NCBI RefSeq assembly: GCF_030053115.1 | Contig: NZ_CP125619.1 | Location: 1,799,001-1,863,000 of the forward strand | Reading direction: 5' to 3' | Source of the DNA: Pseudomonas svalbardensis | Lineage (GTDB): Bacteria > Pseudomonadota > Gammaproteobacteria > Pseudomonadales > Pseudomonadaceae | Length of the DNA: 64,000 bases | Shown: positions 23,245-33,112 of the stretch, piece by piece | Layout: every line of letters starts with the position of its first letter | Numbering within the stretch: position 1 is the stretch's first letter | Translations under genes and position numbers: made by a program | Notes under the pieces: generated by a model | Database searches by the model: none | Told to the model about the DNA's origin: nothing | The model's input: the letters and a program-made list of their open reading frames with translations, nothing else

Positions 23245-23985
23245 GTGGACAAGTACCTTTATGTGGCAATGACCGGCGCCAGCCAGAATGCACTGGCGCA
23301 GAAGGCTCATGCGAACAACCTGGCGAACATCTCCACCAACGGTTTTCAGAAAGACCTGGAGCAGGCTCGTTCGATGCCGGTGTTCGGCGACAGCTTTCCG
23401 GCGCGTGCGTTTGCCCTGTCCGAACGACCGGCCACCGACTTCTCCCCGGGCGCATTGGTGGAAACCGGTCGTGACCTCGATGTCGCGGTGCAAGGCAATG
23501 GCTGGATCGCCGTGCAGAACCCTGACGGCGGCGAAAGCTACGTGCGCACCGGCAGCCTGAACGTCGACGCCCTGGGCGTGCTGCGGGCCGGCAATGGTAT
23601 GCCGGTGATGGGCAATGGCGGGCCGATTGCCGTGCCGCCCGAGCAGCAAATCGAAGTGGGAGAGGACGGCACTATCAGCATTCGTGCGATGGGCGAAGGT
23701 CCTCGCGTGATGGCCGAAGTCGACCGCATCAAACTGGTCAACCCTGACTTCAAGAACATGACCAAAGGCCTGGACGGTTCGATCCACACCAAGGACGGCA
23801 AGCCGGCGCAAGCCGATGCCAAGGTCAAGCTGGTGTCCGGTTTCCTCGAGTCGAGCAACGTCAACGCCGTGGAAGAGATGACTTCGGTGCTGGCCCTGGC
23901 CAAGCAGTTCGAACTGCACATCAAGATGATGAACACCGCCAAAGAAGACGACCAGGCCATGGCTCGGGTCTTGCAGATCAGCTAA
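23245..23985 (+). CDS. flgF: Flagellar proximal rod protein FlgF
   Basis: This structural protein of the proximal rod has 246 residues. The N-terminal flagellar rod motif is SQNALAQKAHANNLANISTN and the C-terminal motif is LESSNVNAVEEMTSVLALAK, both shared with FlgG. The GTG at 23245 was chosen because agaggaaagagt precedes it and the protein then aligns at (M)DKYLYVAMTGA; the open frame begins 34 codons earlier, running over the sigma-54 promoter. It heads the flgFGHIJKL transcription unit. Confidence 0.92.
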   Translation: MDKYLYVAMTGASQNALAQKAHANNLANISTNGFQKDLEQARSMPVFGDSFPARAFALSERPATDFSPGALVETGRDLDVAVQGNGWIAVQNPDGGESYVRTGSLNVDALGVLRAGNGMPVMGNGGPIAVPPEQQIEVGEDGTISIRAMGEGPRVMAEVDRIKLVNPDFKNMTKGLDGSIHTKDGKPAQADAKVKLVSGFLESSNVNAVEEMTSVLALAKQFELHIKMMNTAKEDDQAMARVLQIS

Positions 23986-24030
23986 TTATCAGAACGTCGC
24001 GCCGTAAAACAGGCGCACGAGGAGAATCGA

Positions 24031-24816
24031 ATGCTTCCGGCTCTATGGGTTGCCAAAACAGGTCTGTCCGCCCAGGACACCAACCTGACGACCATTTCCA
24101 ACAACCTGGCCAACGTGTCGACCACGGGTTTCAAACGTGACCGCGCCGAGTTCCAGGACTTGCTCTACCAGATCAAGCGCCAGCCAGGCGCCCAGTCGAC
24201 CCAGGACAGTGAACTGCCGTCGGGTCTGCAATTGGGTACCGGTGTGCGCATTGTCGGCACCCAGAAAAACTTCACCGCCGGCAGCCTGCAAACCACCGAG
24301 CAGCCGTTGGACATGGCCATCGACGGTCGCGGTTTCTTCCAGATTCTGCAGCCGGACGGCACCACGTCCTACACCCGTGACGGTACGTTCCACCTGGATT
24401 CCAATGGTCAGATCGTCAACGCCAGCGGCTTCGCCCTGGAACCGACCATTGTCATCCCCAACGATGCCCAGACCTTCACGGTCGGTCGCGACGGCACCGT
24501 GTCCATCACCGTTGCCGGCAACCCGGCATCCCAGGTGATCGGCAACCTGCAAACCGCCGACTTCATCAACCCGGCCGGTCTTCAGGCCGTGGGCAACAAC
24601 CTGTTCCTGGAAACCGCTGCCAGCGGCGCGCCGCAAGTCGGCACCCCGGGCCTGGCCGGTTTCGGCACCACGCTGCAGAACACCCTGGAAACGTCGAACG
24701 TCAGCACCGTTGAGGAGATGGTCAACATGATCACCACTCAGCGCGCTTACGAGATGAACTCCAAGGTGATCTCCACCGCCGACCAGATGCTCTCGTTCGT
24801 AACGCAGAATCTGTAA
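24031..24816 (+). CDS. flgG: Flagellar distal rod protein FlgG
   Basis: Distal rod subunit, 261 residues, full length. The N-terminus MLPALWVAKTGLSAQDTNLT then TISNNLANVSTTGFKRDRAE is the rod/hook signature. The C-terminal heptad region NVSTVEEMVNMITTQRAYEM forms the coiled-coil of assembled axial proteins. It lies 45 bp after flgF with a gaggagaatcg Shine-Dalgarno. Exported by the flagellar type III apparatus without a cleaved signal. Confidence 0.96.
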   Translation: MLPALWVAKTGLSAQDTNLTTISNNLANVSTTGFKRDRAEFQDLLYQIKRQPGAQSTQDSELPSGLQLGTGVRIVGTQKNFTAGSLQTTEQPLDMAIDGRGFFQILQPDGTTSYTRDGTFHLDSNGQIVNASGFALEPTIVIPNDAQTFTVGRDGTVSITVAGNPASQVIGNLQTADFINPAGLQAVGNNLFLETAASGAPQVGTPGLAGFGTTLQNTLETSNVSTVEEMVNMITTQRAYEMNSKVISTADQMLSFVTQNL

Positions 24817-24868
24817 TCAAGTCTATGAGGCGGCCATCAGGTCGCCTGCAACACCGTGAGGTAGGGTC

Positions 24869-25564
24869 ATGAATCGCTTTGTATCTGTTCTGGCACTGAG
24901 TGGGGCCGTCGTGCTCGCGGGCTGCGTTGCCCCGCCGCCCAAGCCCAATGACCCTTACTACGCCCCGGTGTTGCCGCGCACACCGTTGCCGGCTGCCGCC
25001 AATAACGGCTCGATCTATCAGGCCGGTTTTGAACAGAACCTGTACAGCGACCGCAAGGCATTCCGGGTGGGCGACATCATCACCATCACCCTGAACGAAC
25101 GCACCCAGGCCAGTAAGAACGCTAACTCGCAAACCGCCAAGAACAGCAAGACCGACATCGGCCTGAGCTCGTTTTTCGGTGGCGGCCTGAGCACCAGTGA
25201 CCCAGTGGGCAGCGGTAGCCTGAGTCTGGATGTCGGTTACGAAGGTGACCGCGCAACCAAGGGCGACAGCAAGTCCGGCCAGAGCAACAGCCTGACCGGT
25301 TCGATCACCGTGACCGTCGCTGATGTGTTGCCCAACGGCATCATCGCCGTGCGCGGCGAGAAGTGGCTGACCCTCAACACCGGTGATGAGCTGGTGCGGA
25401 TTGCCGGGCTCGTTCGCGCCGATGACATCGCCACCGACAACACCGTTTCGTCGACCCGCGTCGCCGATGCGCGGATCACCTATTCGGGCACCGGTGCGTT
25501 TGCCGATGCGAGTCAGCCAGGCTGGTTCGACCGTTTCTTCCTCAGCCCGCTGTTCCCTTTCTAG
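24869..25564 (+). CDS. flgH: Flagellar L-ring lipoprotein FlgH
   Basis: Outer-membrane L-ring subunit that forms the bushing for the rod. The signal peptide [19 protein letters not shown] ends in the lipobox LAGC, so Cys19 is the lipidated residue. The body contains [19 protein letters not shown] (here [20 protein letters not shown]) and [20 protein letters not shown], typical of FlgH. 231 residues. The stop codon is immediately followed by the flgI GTG. Confidence 0.95.
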   Translation: MNRFVSVLALSGAVVLAGCVAPPPKPNDPYYAPVLPRTPLPAAANNGSIYQAGFEQNLYSDRKAFRVGDIITITLNERTQASKNANSQTAKNSKTDIGLSSFFGGGLSTSDPVGSGSLSLDVGYEGDRATKGDSKSGQSNSLTGSITVTVADVLPNGIIAVRGEKWLTLNTGDELVRIAGLVRADDIATDNTVSSTRVADARITYSGTGAFADASQPGWFDRFFLSPLFPF

Positions 25565-26680
25565 GTGGCTACGTTGAACTTCAAACACCTGATGGTGGCC
25601 GCCCTGTTGCTGTCCGCAGCGTTCAACGCTCAAGCCGAGCGGCTGAAGGATATCGCCAGTATTTCCGGCGTGCGTTCCAACCAATTGATCGGCTACGGCC
25701 TGGTGGTCGGACTTAACGGTACCGGCGACCAGACGACGCAAACCCCGTTCACCCTACAGACCTTCAACAACATGCTCTCGCAGTTCGGCATCAAGGTGCC
25801 GGCGGGTTCGGGCAACGTGCAGTTGAAGAACGTCGCGGCAGTGTCGATCAGTGCTGATTTGCCAGCGTTCGCCAAGCCGGGTCAGCAGGTCGACATTACC
25901 GTAGCGTCCATCGGTAACTCCAAGAGCCTGCGCGGTGGCACCTTGCTGCTGACGCCGCTCAAGGGTATCGACGGCAACGTCTACGCGATCGCTCAGGGCA
26001 ATCTGGTGGTCGGCGGTTTCGATGCCGAAGGTCGCGATGGTTCGAAGATCACCGTCAACGTTCCGTCGGCCGGTCGTATCCCGGGCGGTGCATCGGTTGA
26101 GCGTTCGGTGCCGAGCGGTTTCAACCAGGGCAACAGCCTGACGCTGAACCTCAACCGTTCGGACTTCACCACGGCCAAGCGCATCGTCGACAAGATCAAC
26201 AATATGCTCGGCCCTGGCGTTGCCCAGGCCATCGACGGCGGTTCGATTCGCGTCAGTGCGCCACTCGATCCGAGTCAGCGCGTCGACTATTTGTCGATCA
26301 TCGAGAACCTTGAAGTCGACCCGGGTCAGGCGGTGGCGAAAGTCATCATCAATTCGCGGACCGGCACCATCGTGATCGGCCAGAACGTCAAGGTTTCCCC
26401 GGCCGCCGTGACCCACGGCAGCTTGACCGTGACCATCACCGAAGACCCGATCGTCAGCCAGCCCGGCCCTCTGTCCAATGGGCAGACGGCGGTCGTGCCG
26501 CGCTCGCGGGTCAACGCCCAGCAGGAAGCCAAGCCGATGTTCAAGTTCGGCCCGGGCACCACCCTCGACGAAATCGTGCGTGCGGTGAACCAGGTCGGCG
26601 CGGCACCGGGTGACTTGATGGCCATCCTCGAAGCACTGAAACAGGCCGGCGCGTTGCAAGCCGACCTGATCGTGATCTGA
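25565..26680 (+). CDS. flgI: Flagellar P-ring protein FlgI
   Basis: The periplasmic P-ring subunit is made with a Sec signal peptide ([16 protein letters not shown], cleaved before ERLKD). Characteristic stretches are [25 protein letters not shown]-like [20 protein letters not shown] and the end [10 protein letters not shown]. 371 residues from the GTG that abuts the flgH stop; a downstream start near residue 10 is possible. No ribosome-binding site is separate from the flgH end, suggesting translational coupling. Confidence 0.95.
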   Translation: MATLNFKHLMVAALLLSAAFNAQAERLKDIASISGVRSNQLIGYGLVVGLNGTGDQTTQTPFTLQTFNNMLSQFGIKVPAGSGNVQLKNVAAVSISADLPAFAKPGQQVDITVASIGNSKSLRGGTLLLTPLKGIDGNVYAIAQGNLVVGGFDAEGRDGSKITVNVPSAGRIPGGASVERSVPSGFNQGNSLTLNLNRSDFTTAKRIVDKINNMLGPGVAQAIDGGSIRVSAPLDPSQRVDYLSIIENLEVDPGQAVAKVIINSRTGTIVIGQNVKVSPAAVTHGSLTVTITEDPIVSQPGPLSNGQTAVVPRSRVNAQQEAKPMFKFGPGTTLDEIVRAVNQVGAAPGDLMAILEALKQAGALQADLIVI

Positions 26681-26691
26681 GGACGGCGACC

Positions 26692-27993
26692 ATGGATATG
26701 CGCAAGGGCGGATTGGGGGTCAGCAGCAACGATTCGGGTTCCTATTCGGACCTCAATCGCTTGAACCAGCTCAAGGTCGGCGACAAGGACAGTGACGCGA
26801 ACATGCGCAAGGTTGCGCAGGAATTCGAGTCGCTGTTCCTCGGTGAAATGCTCAAGTCCATGCGCTCGGCCACCGACGCGCTGGGCCAGGACAATCCGCT
26901 CAACACGCCGGCAGCCAAGCAATACCAGGAAATGTACGACCAGCAGTTGGCCGTTTCCATGTCCCGTGAGGGCGGTGGTATTGGTCTGGCTGACGTGCTG
27001 ATGCGTCAGATGTCGAAGAACAAACCGCTGGCCCCGGGCGAGGCCGCTGCTGCGTCAGCCGCCAAACAAGCGGCCGCGAAAGCCGCCGTGGAAACCCCGA
27101 TTGGCGCCGGTACGGTCGCCACCAACGGGCCGCTGTCGCGCCTCAATGGCGAGCGTCCGTTGTGGGCTTCGCGCTCGGTGAAGTCGTCGGCCAGTGCGGG
27201 CGAGGGCACTCATCGCAATGATATGGCGCTGATCAATCAGCGACGCCTGGCGCTGCCGCCGAAACTGGCCGACCGCTTGCTCGCAGGGCTGGTGCCGTCG
27301 GCATCGACCACTGCCGCGACCGTCACGACGGCGCAGAACAACATCCAAATGCCGCAGAGCACCAAGACCGGTTCCGGCCCCCTGTACAACGGCGATTGGC
27401 TGGCTTCGCAAGCGGATGCGACATCCAGCGGGCGTCTGCAGGTTTATGGTCGTGCCATGGCGCAAATACCGCTGGCACCGGCGAAGAAAGCGTTCAGTTC
27501 CGCCGACGAATTCGTCAACACCATGCTGCCAATGGCCAAAGAGGCCGCCGAACGCATTGGTGTCGATCCGCGTTACCTGGTGGCACAGGCCGCCCTGGAA
27601 ACCGGTTGGGGCAAATCGGTCATGCGCGCCCAGGATGGCAGCAGCAGTCACAACCTGTTCGGCATCAAGGCCAGCAGCAGTTGGAAAGGCGAATCGGCGC
27701 GCGCGATCACCAGCGAATTCAGGAATGGTGAGATGGTCAAGGAGACGGCGCAGTTCCGTTCCTATGACTCTTACAAGGACAGCTTCCATGACCTTGTGAC
27801 GCTGCTGCAAACCAACAATCGCTATCAAGATGTTGTGAAGTCGGCCGATAACCCAGAACAGTTTGTGCGCGAGTTGCAGAAGGCCGGTTACGCAACCGAC
27901 CCGGACTACGCAAGCAAGATTTCGCAGATAGCCAAGCAGATGACGAGTTACCAGAACTACGCTGCGGCGGGCGCTACCACCACGCCTTTATAG
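26692..27993 (+). CDS. flgJ: Flagellar rod cap and muramidase FlgJ
   Basis: A bifunctional protein of 433 residues. The N-terminal rod-cap domain is ~1-110 (VAQEFESLFLGEMLKSMRSA). A linker rich in Ala/Ser/Thr follows (~110-260). The C-terminal glucosaminidase (GH73) domain has the catalytic Glu in YLVAQAALETGWGKSVM near 304 and SHNLFGIKASSSWKG. The enzyme opens peptidoglycan for rod growth. It lies 11 bp after flgI. The linker is longer than in E. coli (total ~313 aa there), as in other pseudomonads. Confidence 0.95.
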   Translation: MDMRKGGLGVSSNDSGSYSDLNRLNQLKVGDKDSDANMRKVAQEFESLFLGEMLKSMRSATDALGQDNPLNTPAAKQYQEMYDQQLAVSMSREGGGIGLADVLMRQMSKNKPLAPGEAAAASAAKQAAAKAAVETPIGAGTVATNGPLSRLNGERPLWASRSVKSSASAGEGTHRNDMALINQRRLALPPKLADRLLAGLVPSASTTAATVTTAQNNIQMPQSTKTGSGPLYNGDWLASQADATSSGRLQVYGRAMAQIPLAPAKKAFSSADEFVNTMLPMAKEAAERIGVDPRYLVAQAALETGWGKSVMRAQDGSSSHNLFGIKASSSWKGESARAITSEFRNGEMVKETAQFRSYDSYKDSFHDLVTLLQTNNRYQDVVKSADNPEQFVRELQKAGYATDPDYASKISQIAKQMTSYQNYAAAGATTTPL

Positions 27994-28015
27994 GCATTGC
28001 TATAAGGTCTGAACC

Positions 28016-30025
28016 ATGAGTTTGCTCAACATCGGGATGTCGGGGCTGTCAGCCAGCCAATCGTCGTTGATGACTACGGGTAACAACATCGCCAACGTCG
28101 ATACCGCGGGTTACTCGCGCCAGCAGACCGTGCAGGGCACCAAAGCCTCGCAGCAATTCGGCAATGTCTACATCGGTACCGGCACGACCCTGGCTGATGT
28201 ACGTCGGGTGTACAACAGCTACCTTGACGCACAACTGCAGACCACCACTTCGCTCAACAGCGATGCGCAAGCGTATCTGGGGCAAGCCACGCAAGTGGAC
28301 AAGCTGTTGTCGGACAGTGGCACCGGTATAACCAAAACGCTGCAATCGTTCTTCTCGTCGTTGCAAACGCTGTCCGCCAACTCCAATGACAGCACTGCAC
28401 GTCAAGCGTTGTTGACCAATGCTCAGGGGTTGAGCAGTCGTTTCAATGCCATCTCCCAGCAACTGAATCAGCAAGGCACGTACATCAACGATCAGCTGGG
28501 CTCGATGGCTGAGCAGGTCAATAAGCTGGCGGCGACTGTTGCGGCCTACAACAAGAAAATCAGCGAGGTCAGTAGTTCGGGTGGCATGCCCAACGACCTG
28601 CTGGACCAGCGCAACGAGACTGTTCGCCAGCTCTCCGAGCTGGTGGGCACGCAGGTCACCGAAACCAACGGCAGACTGGATATTTATCTGGGCAGCGGTC
28701 AGCCGCTGGTCATCGGTGATACGGCCAATACGTTGCGCGTGGCGGCTGACAAGAATGACCCTACCCGGTCCTCGATCATCATGGATCGCGGCAGTTCGAC
28801 GATTGATATCACTTCCCGGGTCAGCGGCGGCGAGATGGGCGGCCTGTTGCGTTACCGCGACGACGTGCTGACGCCAGCCGTCAACGGCCTGGGTCGCATC
28901 GCCATGGTGGTGGCCGATCAGGTCAACAAACAGTTGGGGCAGGGGCTGGATCAGAACGGTAATTTCGGCTCGGCGTTGTTTAACGACATCAATAGTCTAA
29001 AGGCCATCAGCCAGCGCAGTATCGCCAATGGCAGTAACGCCCCGGCGTCCGGCAACCTCAACGTCAGCATCAAAGACACCAGCAAGCTGGCGGCCAGCGA
29101 TTACCAGGTGACCTTCACCAGCGCCACGGGCTACAGCGTGCGTCGTCTGTCGGACAATACCGACATGGGCAGTTTCACGCTGGGCGCTACCCCTGCACCG
29201 GTCATCGACGGCTTCAGCCTGAGCCTCAACGCTGGCCCGGTGAATGCCGGCGACACCTTCAAGATTACCCCGACGCGCAGTTCTGCCGCGGACATGACGA
29301 CCGTCATGACCGACAGTAAAACCTTGGCCACGGCCGCTCCGCTGACGTCCACCAAGGCCTCGGGCAATGACGGCACCGGTGCTGTCAGTCAGCCGGTTCT
29401 GAGCACAGTCCTGGACATCTACGATCCGGCCCAGCGCCTGGAAGTACAGACGGCGGTCAAGGCATCGATGCCGGTTCGCCTGCTCATGACCAGCACCACC
29501 GCCTACCAAGTGTTCGACGCCAAGGGCGCCAGCATCGGCACTGGCAGCATCGTGCCTGGCCAGAACAACAATCTGAATATTTCCGTGCCTTACACAGACG
29601 TCGGGGGCGTTGCCAAAACGTTCAGCGTGGCGATGACCGTCAGTGGCAGCCCTGCCAAGGACGACAGTTTCAATATTTCGATGACGGCTGCCAGCAGCAC
29701 TGACAATCGCAACGCCCAGGCGTTGCTCGGCCTGCAAACCAAGGCCACGGTCGGCGCGAATGCCACCAGTCCTGGCGTGAGTTTTACCGATGCTTATGGT
29801 GGTCTGGTTTCGTCGGTCGGCTCCATGACCAAGCAGGGTCAACTGGATGCCACTGCCACCGGAACCATCCTGACCCAGGCCCGGGATTCTCGCGACTCGC
29901 TGTCGGGTGTCGACCTCGATGAAGAGACTGGCAACCTGATCAAATACCAGCAGTACTACTCGGCTTCTTCGCAGATCATCAAGACTGCGCAGGAAATTTT
30001 CAGCACTCTGATCAACGCCCTTTAA
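28016..30025 (+). CDS. flgK: Hook-filament junction protein FlgK (HAP1)
   Basis: This first hook-filament junction protein has 669 residues. The N-terminal motif is LNIGMSGLSASQSSLMTTGN then NIANVDTAGYSRQQ, and the C-terminus SGVDLDEETGNLIKYQQYYS then ASSQIIKTAQEIF. The middle (~340-560) is an expanded surface-exposed region with no strong motif; the E. coli protein is ~547 residues. Secreted by the flagellar apparatus with its chaperone FlgN (not here). The start has a weak aaggtctgaacc site. Confidence 0.94.
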   Translation: MSLLNIGMSGLSASQSSLMTTGNNIANVDTAGYSRQQTVQGTKASQQFGNVYIGTGTTLADVRRVYNSYLDAQLQTTTSLNSDAQAYLGQATQVDKLLSDSGTGITKTLQSFFSSLQTLSANSNDSTARQALLTNAQGLSSRFNAISQQLNQQGTYINDQLGSMAEQVNKLAATVAAYNKKISEVSSSGGMPNDLLDQRNETVRQLSELVGTQVTETNGRLDIYLGSGQPLVIGDTANTLRVAADKNDPTRSSIIMDRGSSTIDITSRVSGGEMGGLLRYRDDVLTPAVNGLGRIAMVVADQVNKQLGQGLDQNGNFGSALFNDINSLKAISQRSIANGSNAPASGNLNVSIKDTSKLAASDYQVTFTSATGYSVRRLSDNTDMGSFTLGATPAPVIDGFSLSLNAGPVNAGDTFKITPTRSSAADMTTVMTDSKTLATAAPLTSTKASGNDGTGAVSQPVLSTVLDIYDPAQRLEVQTAVKASMPVRLLMTSTTAYQVFDAKGASIGTGSIVPGQNNNLNISVPYTDVGGVAKTFSVAMTVSGSPAKDDSFNISMTAASSTDNRNAQALLGLQTKATVGANATSPGVSFTDAYGGLVSSVGSMTKQGQLDATATGTILTQARDSRDSLSGVDLDEETGNLIKYQQYYSASSQIIKTAQEIFSTLINAL

Positions 30026-30038
30026 GGAGCCGTAAAAC

Positions 30039-31616
30039 ATGCGTATTTCTACTGCACAGTACTATGCGACGACGGCTGCCAACTATCAGCGCAACTTCAA
30101 CAACGCGATCAAGACGGCCGAGCAGGCCAGCAGCGGCGTGAAGCTTGAGACCGCGGCGGATGATCCGGTCGGTGCGGCCCGCCTGCTGCAACTTGATCAG
30201 CAAAAGGCAATGCTGGGTCAGTACACAACCAACATCAGCGCGTTGAACACTGCTCAGGCCCAGGAAGAAAGCGTGCTGGACAGCATCAACAACGTGCTGC
30301 AAAAAGTCAGCGAGTTGGCGGTACGTGCCGGTGGCGGTTCGTTGAACGACGACGACCGTAAATCCATTGCGGCAGAACTCGGTCAGGCTGAAGATCAACT
30401 GCTGAGCCTGATGAACAGCAAGGATGCCAACGGCAAGTACATTTTTTCCGGCGCAAGCAACAATACTCAGCCTTTTGCACGCAACAGCGACGGTACCTAC
30501 AGCTATCAGGGTGACCAGACGCAGCTGCAATTGAAGATCGGTGACTCGATGTCGCTGGGTCTTAACGATACCGGTTGGGATGTTTTCCAGCAGGCGATCA
30601 ATGCCGCCCGAAGTTCGACCACCATGACCGCGCCGGCCGTCAATGACGGGCGTGTGGCCTTGTCGCCAGGCCTGGTGAGTTCCGGCCCGGCTTTCGATGC
30701 AAGTTTCCGCAGTGGTCAGCCGTATACCCTGGCCTTCACCAGCAGCACCCAGTTTTCGATCACGGATGCCTTGGGGAATGACGTGACCGCCGAGGCTAGT
30801 CAGGGCGGGGTGTTTGACCCAAATGCCAAGGGCGGCTCCGACGTCAACTTCCGTGGTGTGACCTTTAAACTGGATATCACTTTCCAGGCCGGTGACAACG
30901 CCACCAACGCCGACGCGGTGATCGCCGGTCACAGTTTCCAGTTGACGGCCAAGCCGGACAGCTTCGTCAGCAACCGTGCGCCGAGCAACGGATCGACAGC
31001 TTTGGTGAGCCAGACTTCGGTGACCAATGCTGCGGATTATCAGAGCTTTTTCCCTGAAGGCGGGGCGGTTCTGAAATTCACCAGCCCGACGACCTTTGAC
31101 CTGTACGCCCGTCCGTTGACCAGCAGTAGCACACCGGTAACCTCCGGGGCTGTGGCGGCGGGTGTGGCGACGGCGGCCGGTGTCAGCTTTACCCTCAGTG
31201 GCGGCGCACCCGCCACGGGTGATCAGTTCGACATCGCGGTCAATACACACCAGACCCAGAACGTGCTGGATACCATCAGTCAGCTGCGTCAGGCGCTTAA
31301 CTCGCCGACCCAGGGCAATCCGACCGCGCAGCGCTTTCTGGAAGACACCGTGGCTTCGGCCCTTGCCAACCTGGGCAACGCCAAGAATCAGGTCGACCTG
31401 GCCCGTGGCGCTATCGGTGCCCGGGGTAACGTAATGGATATGCAGGCCGAACAAAACCAGAGCACTAGCCTGATCAACGATTCAACGCAGAACGGAATCA
31501 AGAACACCGATCCAGCGGAAGTGCTGACTCGCCTGACCTTGCAGCAAACCATGCTGCAGGCGGCCCAATTGGCGTTCTCGAAGATTTCCCAGTTGGGCCT
31601 GTTCAACAAGCTTTGA
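30039..31616 (+). CDS. flgL: Hook-filament junction protein FlgL (HAP3)
   Basis: This flagellin-like junction protein joins FlgK to the filament. The N-terminus is MRISTAQYYATTAANYQRNF with ASSGVKLETAADDPVGAARL, and the C-terminal helices are near GAIGARGNVMDMQAEQNQST and DPAEVLTRLTLQQTMLQAAQ. 525 residues, long for the family (~317 in E. coli) because of an inserted central domain (~180-420). It ends the flg operon; the next 20 bp lead into a terminator. Confidence 0.94.
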   Translation: MRISTAQYYATTAANYQRNFNNAIKTAEQASSGVKLETAADDPVGAARLLQLDQQKAMLGQYTTNISALNTAQAQEESVLDSINNVLQKVSELAVRAGGGSLNDDDRKSIAAELGQAEDQLLSLMNSKDANGKYIFSGASNNTQPFARNSDGTYSYQGDQTQLQLKIGDSMSLGLNDTGWDVFQQAINAARSSTTMTAPAVNDGRVALSPGLVSSGPAFDASFRSGQPYTLAFTSSTQFSITDALGNDVTAEASQGGVFDPNAKGGSDVNFRGVTFKLDITFQAGDNATNADAVIAGHSFQLTAKPDSFVSNRAPSNGSTALVSQTSVTNAADYQSFFPEGGAVLKFTSPTTFDLYARPLTSSSTPVTSGAVAAGVATAAGVSFTLSGGAPATGDQFDIAVNTHQTQNVLDTISQLRQALNSPTQGNPTAQRFLEDTVASALANLGNAKNQVDLARGAIGARGNVMDMQAEQNQSTSLINDSTQNGIKNTDPAEVLTRLTLQQTMLQAAQLAFSKISQLGLFNKL

Positions 31617-31636
31617 GTCGGTCTTGACCGCTCGCG

Positions 31637-31670
31637 GCCAGTCCCTGTCATAGAGGGCTGGCTTTTTTTT
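31637..31670 (+). terminator. Intrinsic terminator of the flgFGHIJKL operon
   Basis: gccagtccct pairs with aggg-ctggc (one bulge) around gtcatag, followed by nine T. It starts 20 bp after the flgL stop. Confidence 0.85.
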
Positions 31671-31672
31671 TG

Positions 31673-31927
31673 CATTTTTTTAGTGAGGCAGGTTGGGGCG
31701 GAGCAGGGCTTGTGCCACAAAATCAAATAAAGCACTGATCTCTGAGTGACCCGCCAGTCAAAACGCGCATCTTCACTGTATCCTGTCTGCGGGCGGTGAA
31801 GGTGGTGGGTCTGTTCAAGGTGATCCTTGAGTCCCGACGTTGCCTCCTCTGGGGGCTGAGCCCTGACTGTAGACGCCCTCGATTCAGCGAGCGGCGATAT
31901 TCAGCTGTTTATTATTGGGAAGCCATA
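31673..31927. other. Intergenic region upstream of the KAS III gene
   Basis: This 255-bp stretch holds no gene I can support. A short open frame runs into the KAS III gene from 31796 but lacks a ribosome-binding site. No clear sigma-54 or sigma-28 element was found, so the promoter of the KAS III gene is unassigned. Confidence 0.5.
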
Positions 31928-32857
31928 ATGATTGGCATAAAAAATATAGCGAGTTATGTGCCGGCAGCCGGGGTTGACAACTACGCCCAGGGTGCAAAGT
32001 TCGACAAGGACGAAACCTTTATCCTTGGCAAGATCGGCTCGGCGTTTTTGCCGCGCAAGGGTGCCGATCAGGAAACTTCGGATCTGTGCGTCGAAGCAGT
32101 CAATGCACTATTCGCCGCCAGCCCTGAACTCAAGCGTGAATCCATCGATTGCTTGATCGTTGTCACCCAGAACGGTGACGAGGAAGGCCTGCCGCATACC
32201 GCTGCGATCGTTCAGGACAAACTGGGTCTGCCAACCCATGTCGCCGCTTTTGATATCTCCCTGGGCTGTTCCGGTTACGTTTACGGCATCTATGCCCTCA
32301 AGGGGTTCATGGAAGCGACGGGGCTGAAAAATGGCCTGCTGGTGACGGCTGATCCGTACTCGAAGATTGTCGACCCGGAAGACCGCAACACCACCATGCT
32401 GTTCGGCGATGCTGCCACCGCGACCTGGATGGGCGAAAATGCTGTCTGGCAGCTCGGCAAGTCGAAGTTCGGCACTGACGGTTCCGGTGCGCCGCACCTC
32501 AAGGTCACCGATGGCGTGTTCTTTATGAACGGCCGCCAGGTCTTTAACTTCGCTTTGCTGAAAGTTCCGGCCCATTTGCACGAGCTGCTGGATGAGTCCA
32601 ACTTGCAGGCGCACGATATCGACGCTTTCTGCATTCACCAGGGTAGCGCGGCGATTGTCGATGCCGTTGCGCGGCGCTTCGAAGAGGGCGAGCCGGAGAA
32701 GTTCATCAAGGACATGCTCGAAACCGGTAACACGGTGTCTTCGAGTATTCCGTTGCTATTGCAGAACCATGTGTTCGATTCGAAATGGACGCGTGTGGCC
32801 ATCAGTGGTTTCGGTGTGGGCCTGTCGTGGGGCTCGGCGATTCTTTATCGCGGCTGA
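31928..32857 (+). CDS. 3-oxoacyl-ACP synthase III (FabH)-like protein of the flagellin locus
   Basis: A 309-residue thiolase-fold condensing enzyme. The Cys-His-Asn triad is visible as Cys114 (FDISLGCSGYVYG), His237 (FCIHQGS) and Asn268 (ETGNTVSSSIPLL), at positions close to FabH. It sits between flgL and fliC. A KAS III gene at this place belongs to the flagellin-glycosylation island in P. syringae and relatives, where it is thought to supply an acyl group for the modified sugar viosamine. Here no glycosyltransferase gene is adjacent. The start was moved from 31796 to ATG 31928, where FabH-like similarity begins. A housekeeping role in lipid synthesis is less likely, but the exact reaction is unproven. 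Confidence 0.85.
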   Translation: MIGIKNIASYVPAAGVDNYAQGAKFDKDETFILGKIGSAFLPRKGADQETSDLCVEAVNALFAASPELKRESIDCLIVVTQNGDEEGLPHTAAIVQDKLGLPTHVAAFDISLGCSGYVYGIYALKGFMEATGLKNGLLVTADPYSKIVDPEDRNTTMLFGDAATATWMGENAVWQLGKSKFGTDGSGAPHLKVTDGVFFMNGRQVFNFALLKVPAHLHELLDESNLQAHDIDAFCIHQGSAAIVDAVARRFEEGEPEKFIKDMLETGNTVSSSIPLLLQNHVFDSKWTRVAISGFGVGLSWGSAILYRG

Positions 32858-32884
32858 TCGTAGCGCCTTGCCAATGGCATGAAA

Positions 32885-32918
32885 AAAACGCCCGGTAACG
32901 AAAGTTGCCGGGCGTTTT
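32885..32918 (+). terminator. Intrinsic terminator after the KAS III gene
   Basis: aaaacgcccgg/ccgggcgtttt stem with taacgaaagttg loop, ending in a T-run. It separates the KAS III gene from fliC transcription. Confidence 0.9.
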
Positions 32919-33005
32919 GCGTTTTTCTGACGCCAGATTTTCTGGCTCCAAAGCCTTGAAAATAAAGGACTGGCAAGCTGCCACTAAAAATTTCAAAAAA
33001 ACCGC

Positions 33006-33032
33006 TCAAGCAAAGCCTCTTCACGACGATAA
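33006..33032 (+). promoter_or_regulatory. Sigma-28 (FliA) promoter of fliC
   Basis: TCAAGCAA (33006-33013), 10-bp spacer, CGACGATAA (33024-33032). This fits the flagellar sigma-28 pattern TCAAG/TAAAGTTT-N10-11-GCCGATAA well. It lies about 80 bp upstream of the fliC ATG; FliA itself is encoded at 62670-63410. Confidence 0.75.
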
Positions 33033-33112
33033 CTATTACGTAGGTTCTCTAGGCCACACCCGACGGATGTCAGGGCCGGAAGCCGCAGTATCCATCCAAC
33101 GAGGATTTCGTC

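Noticed and set aside
31796..31927. N-terminal extension of the KAS III protein
   Set aside because: 44 residues with many Arg/Cys and no FabH similarity; ATG 31928 starts exactly at the family N-terminus.
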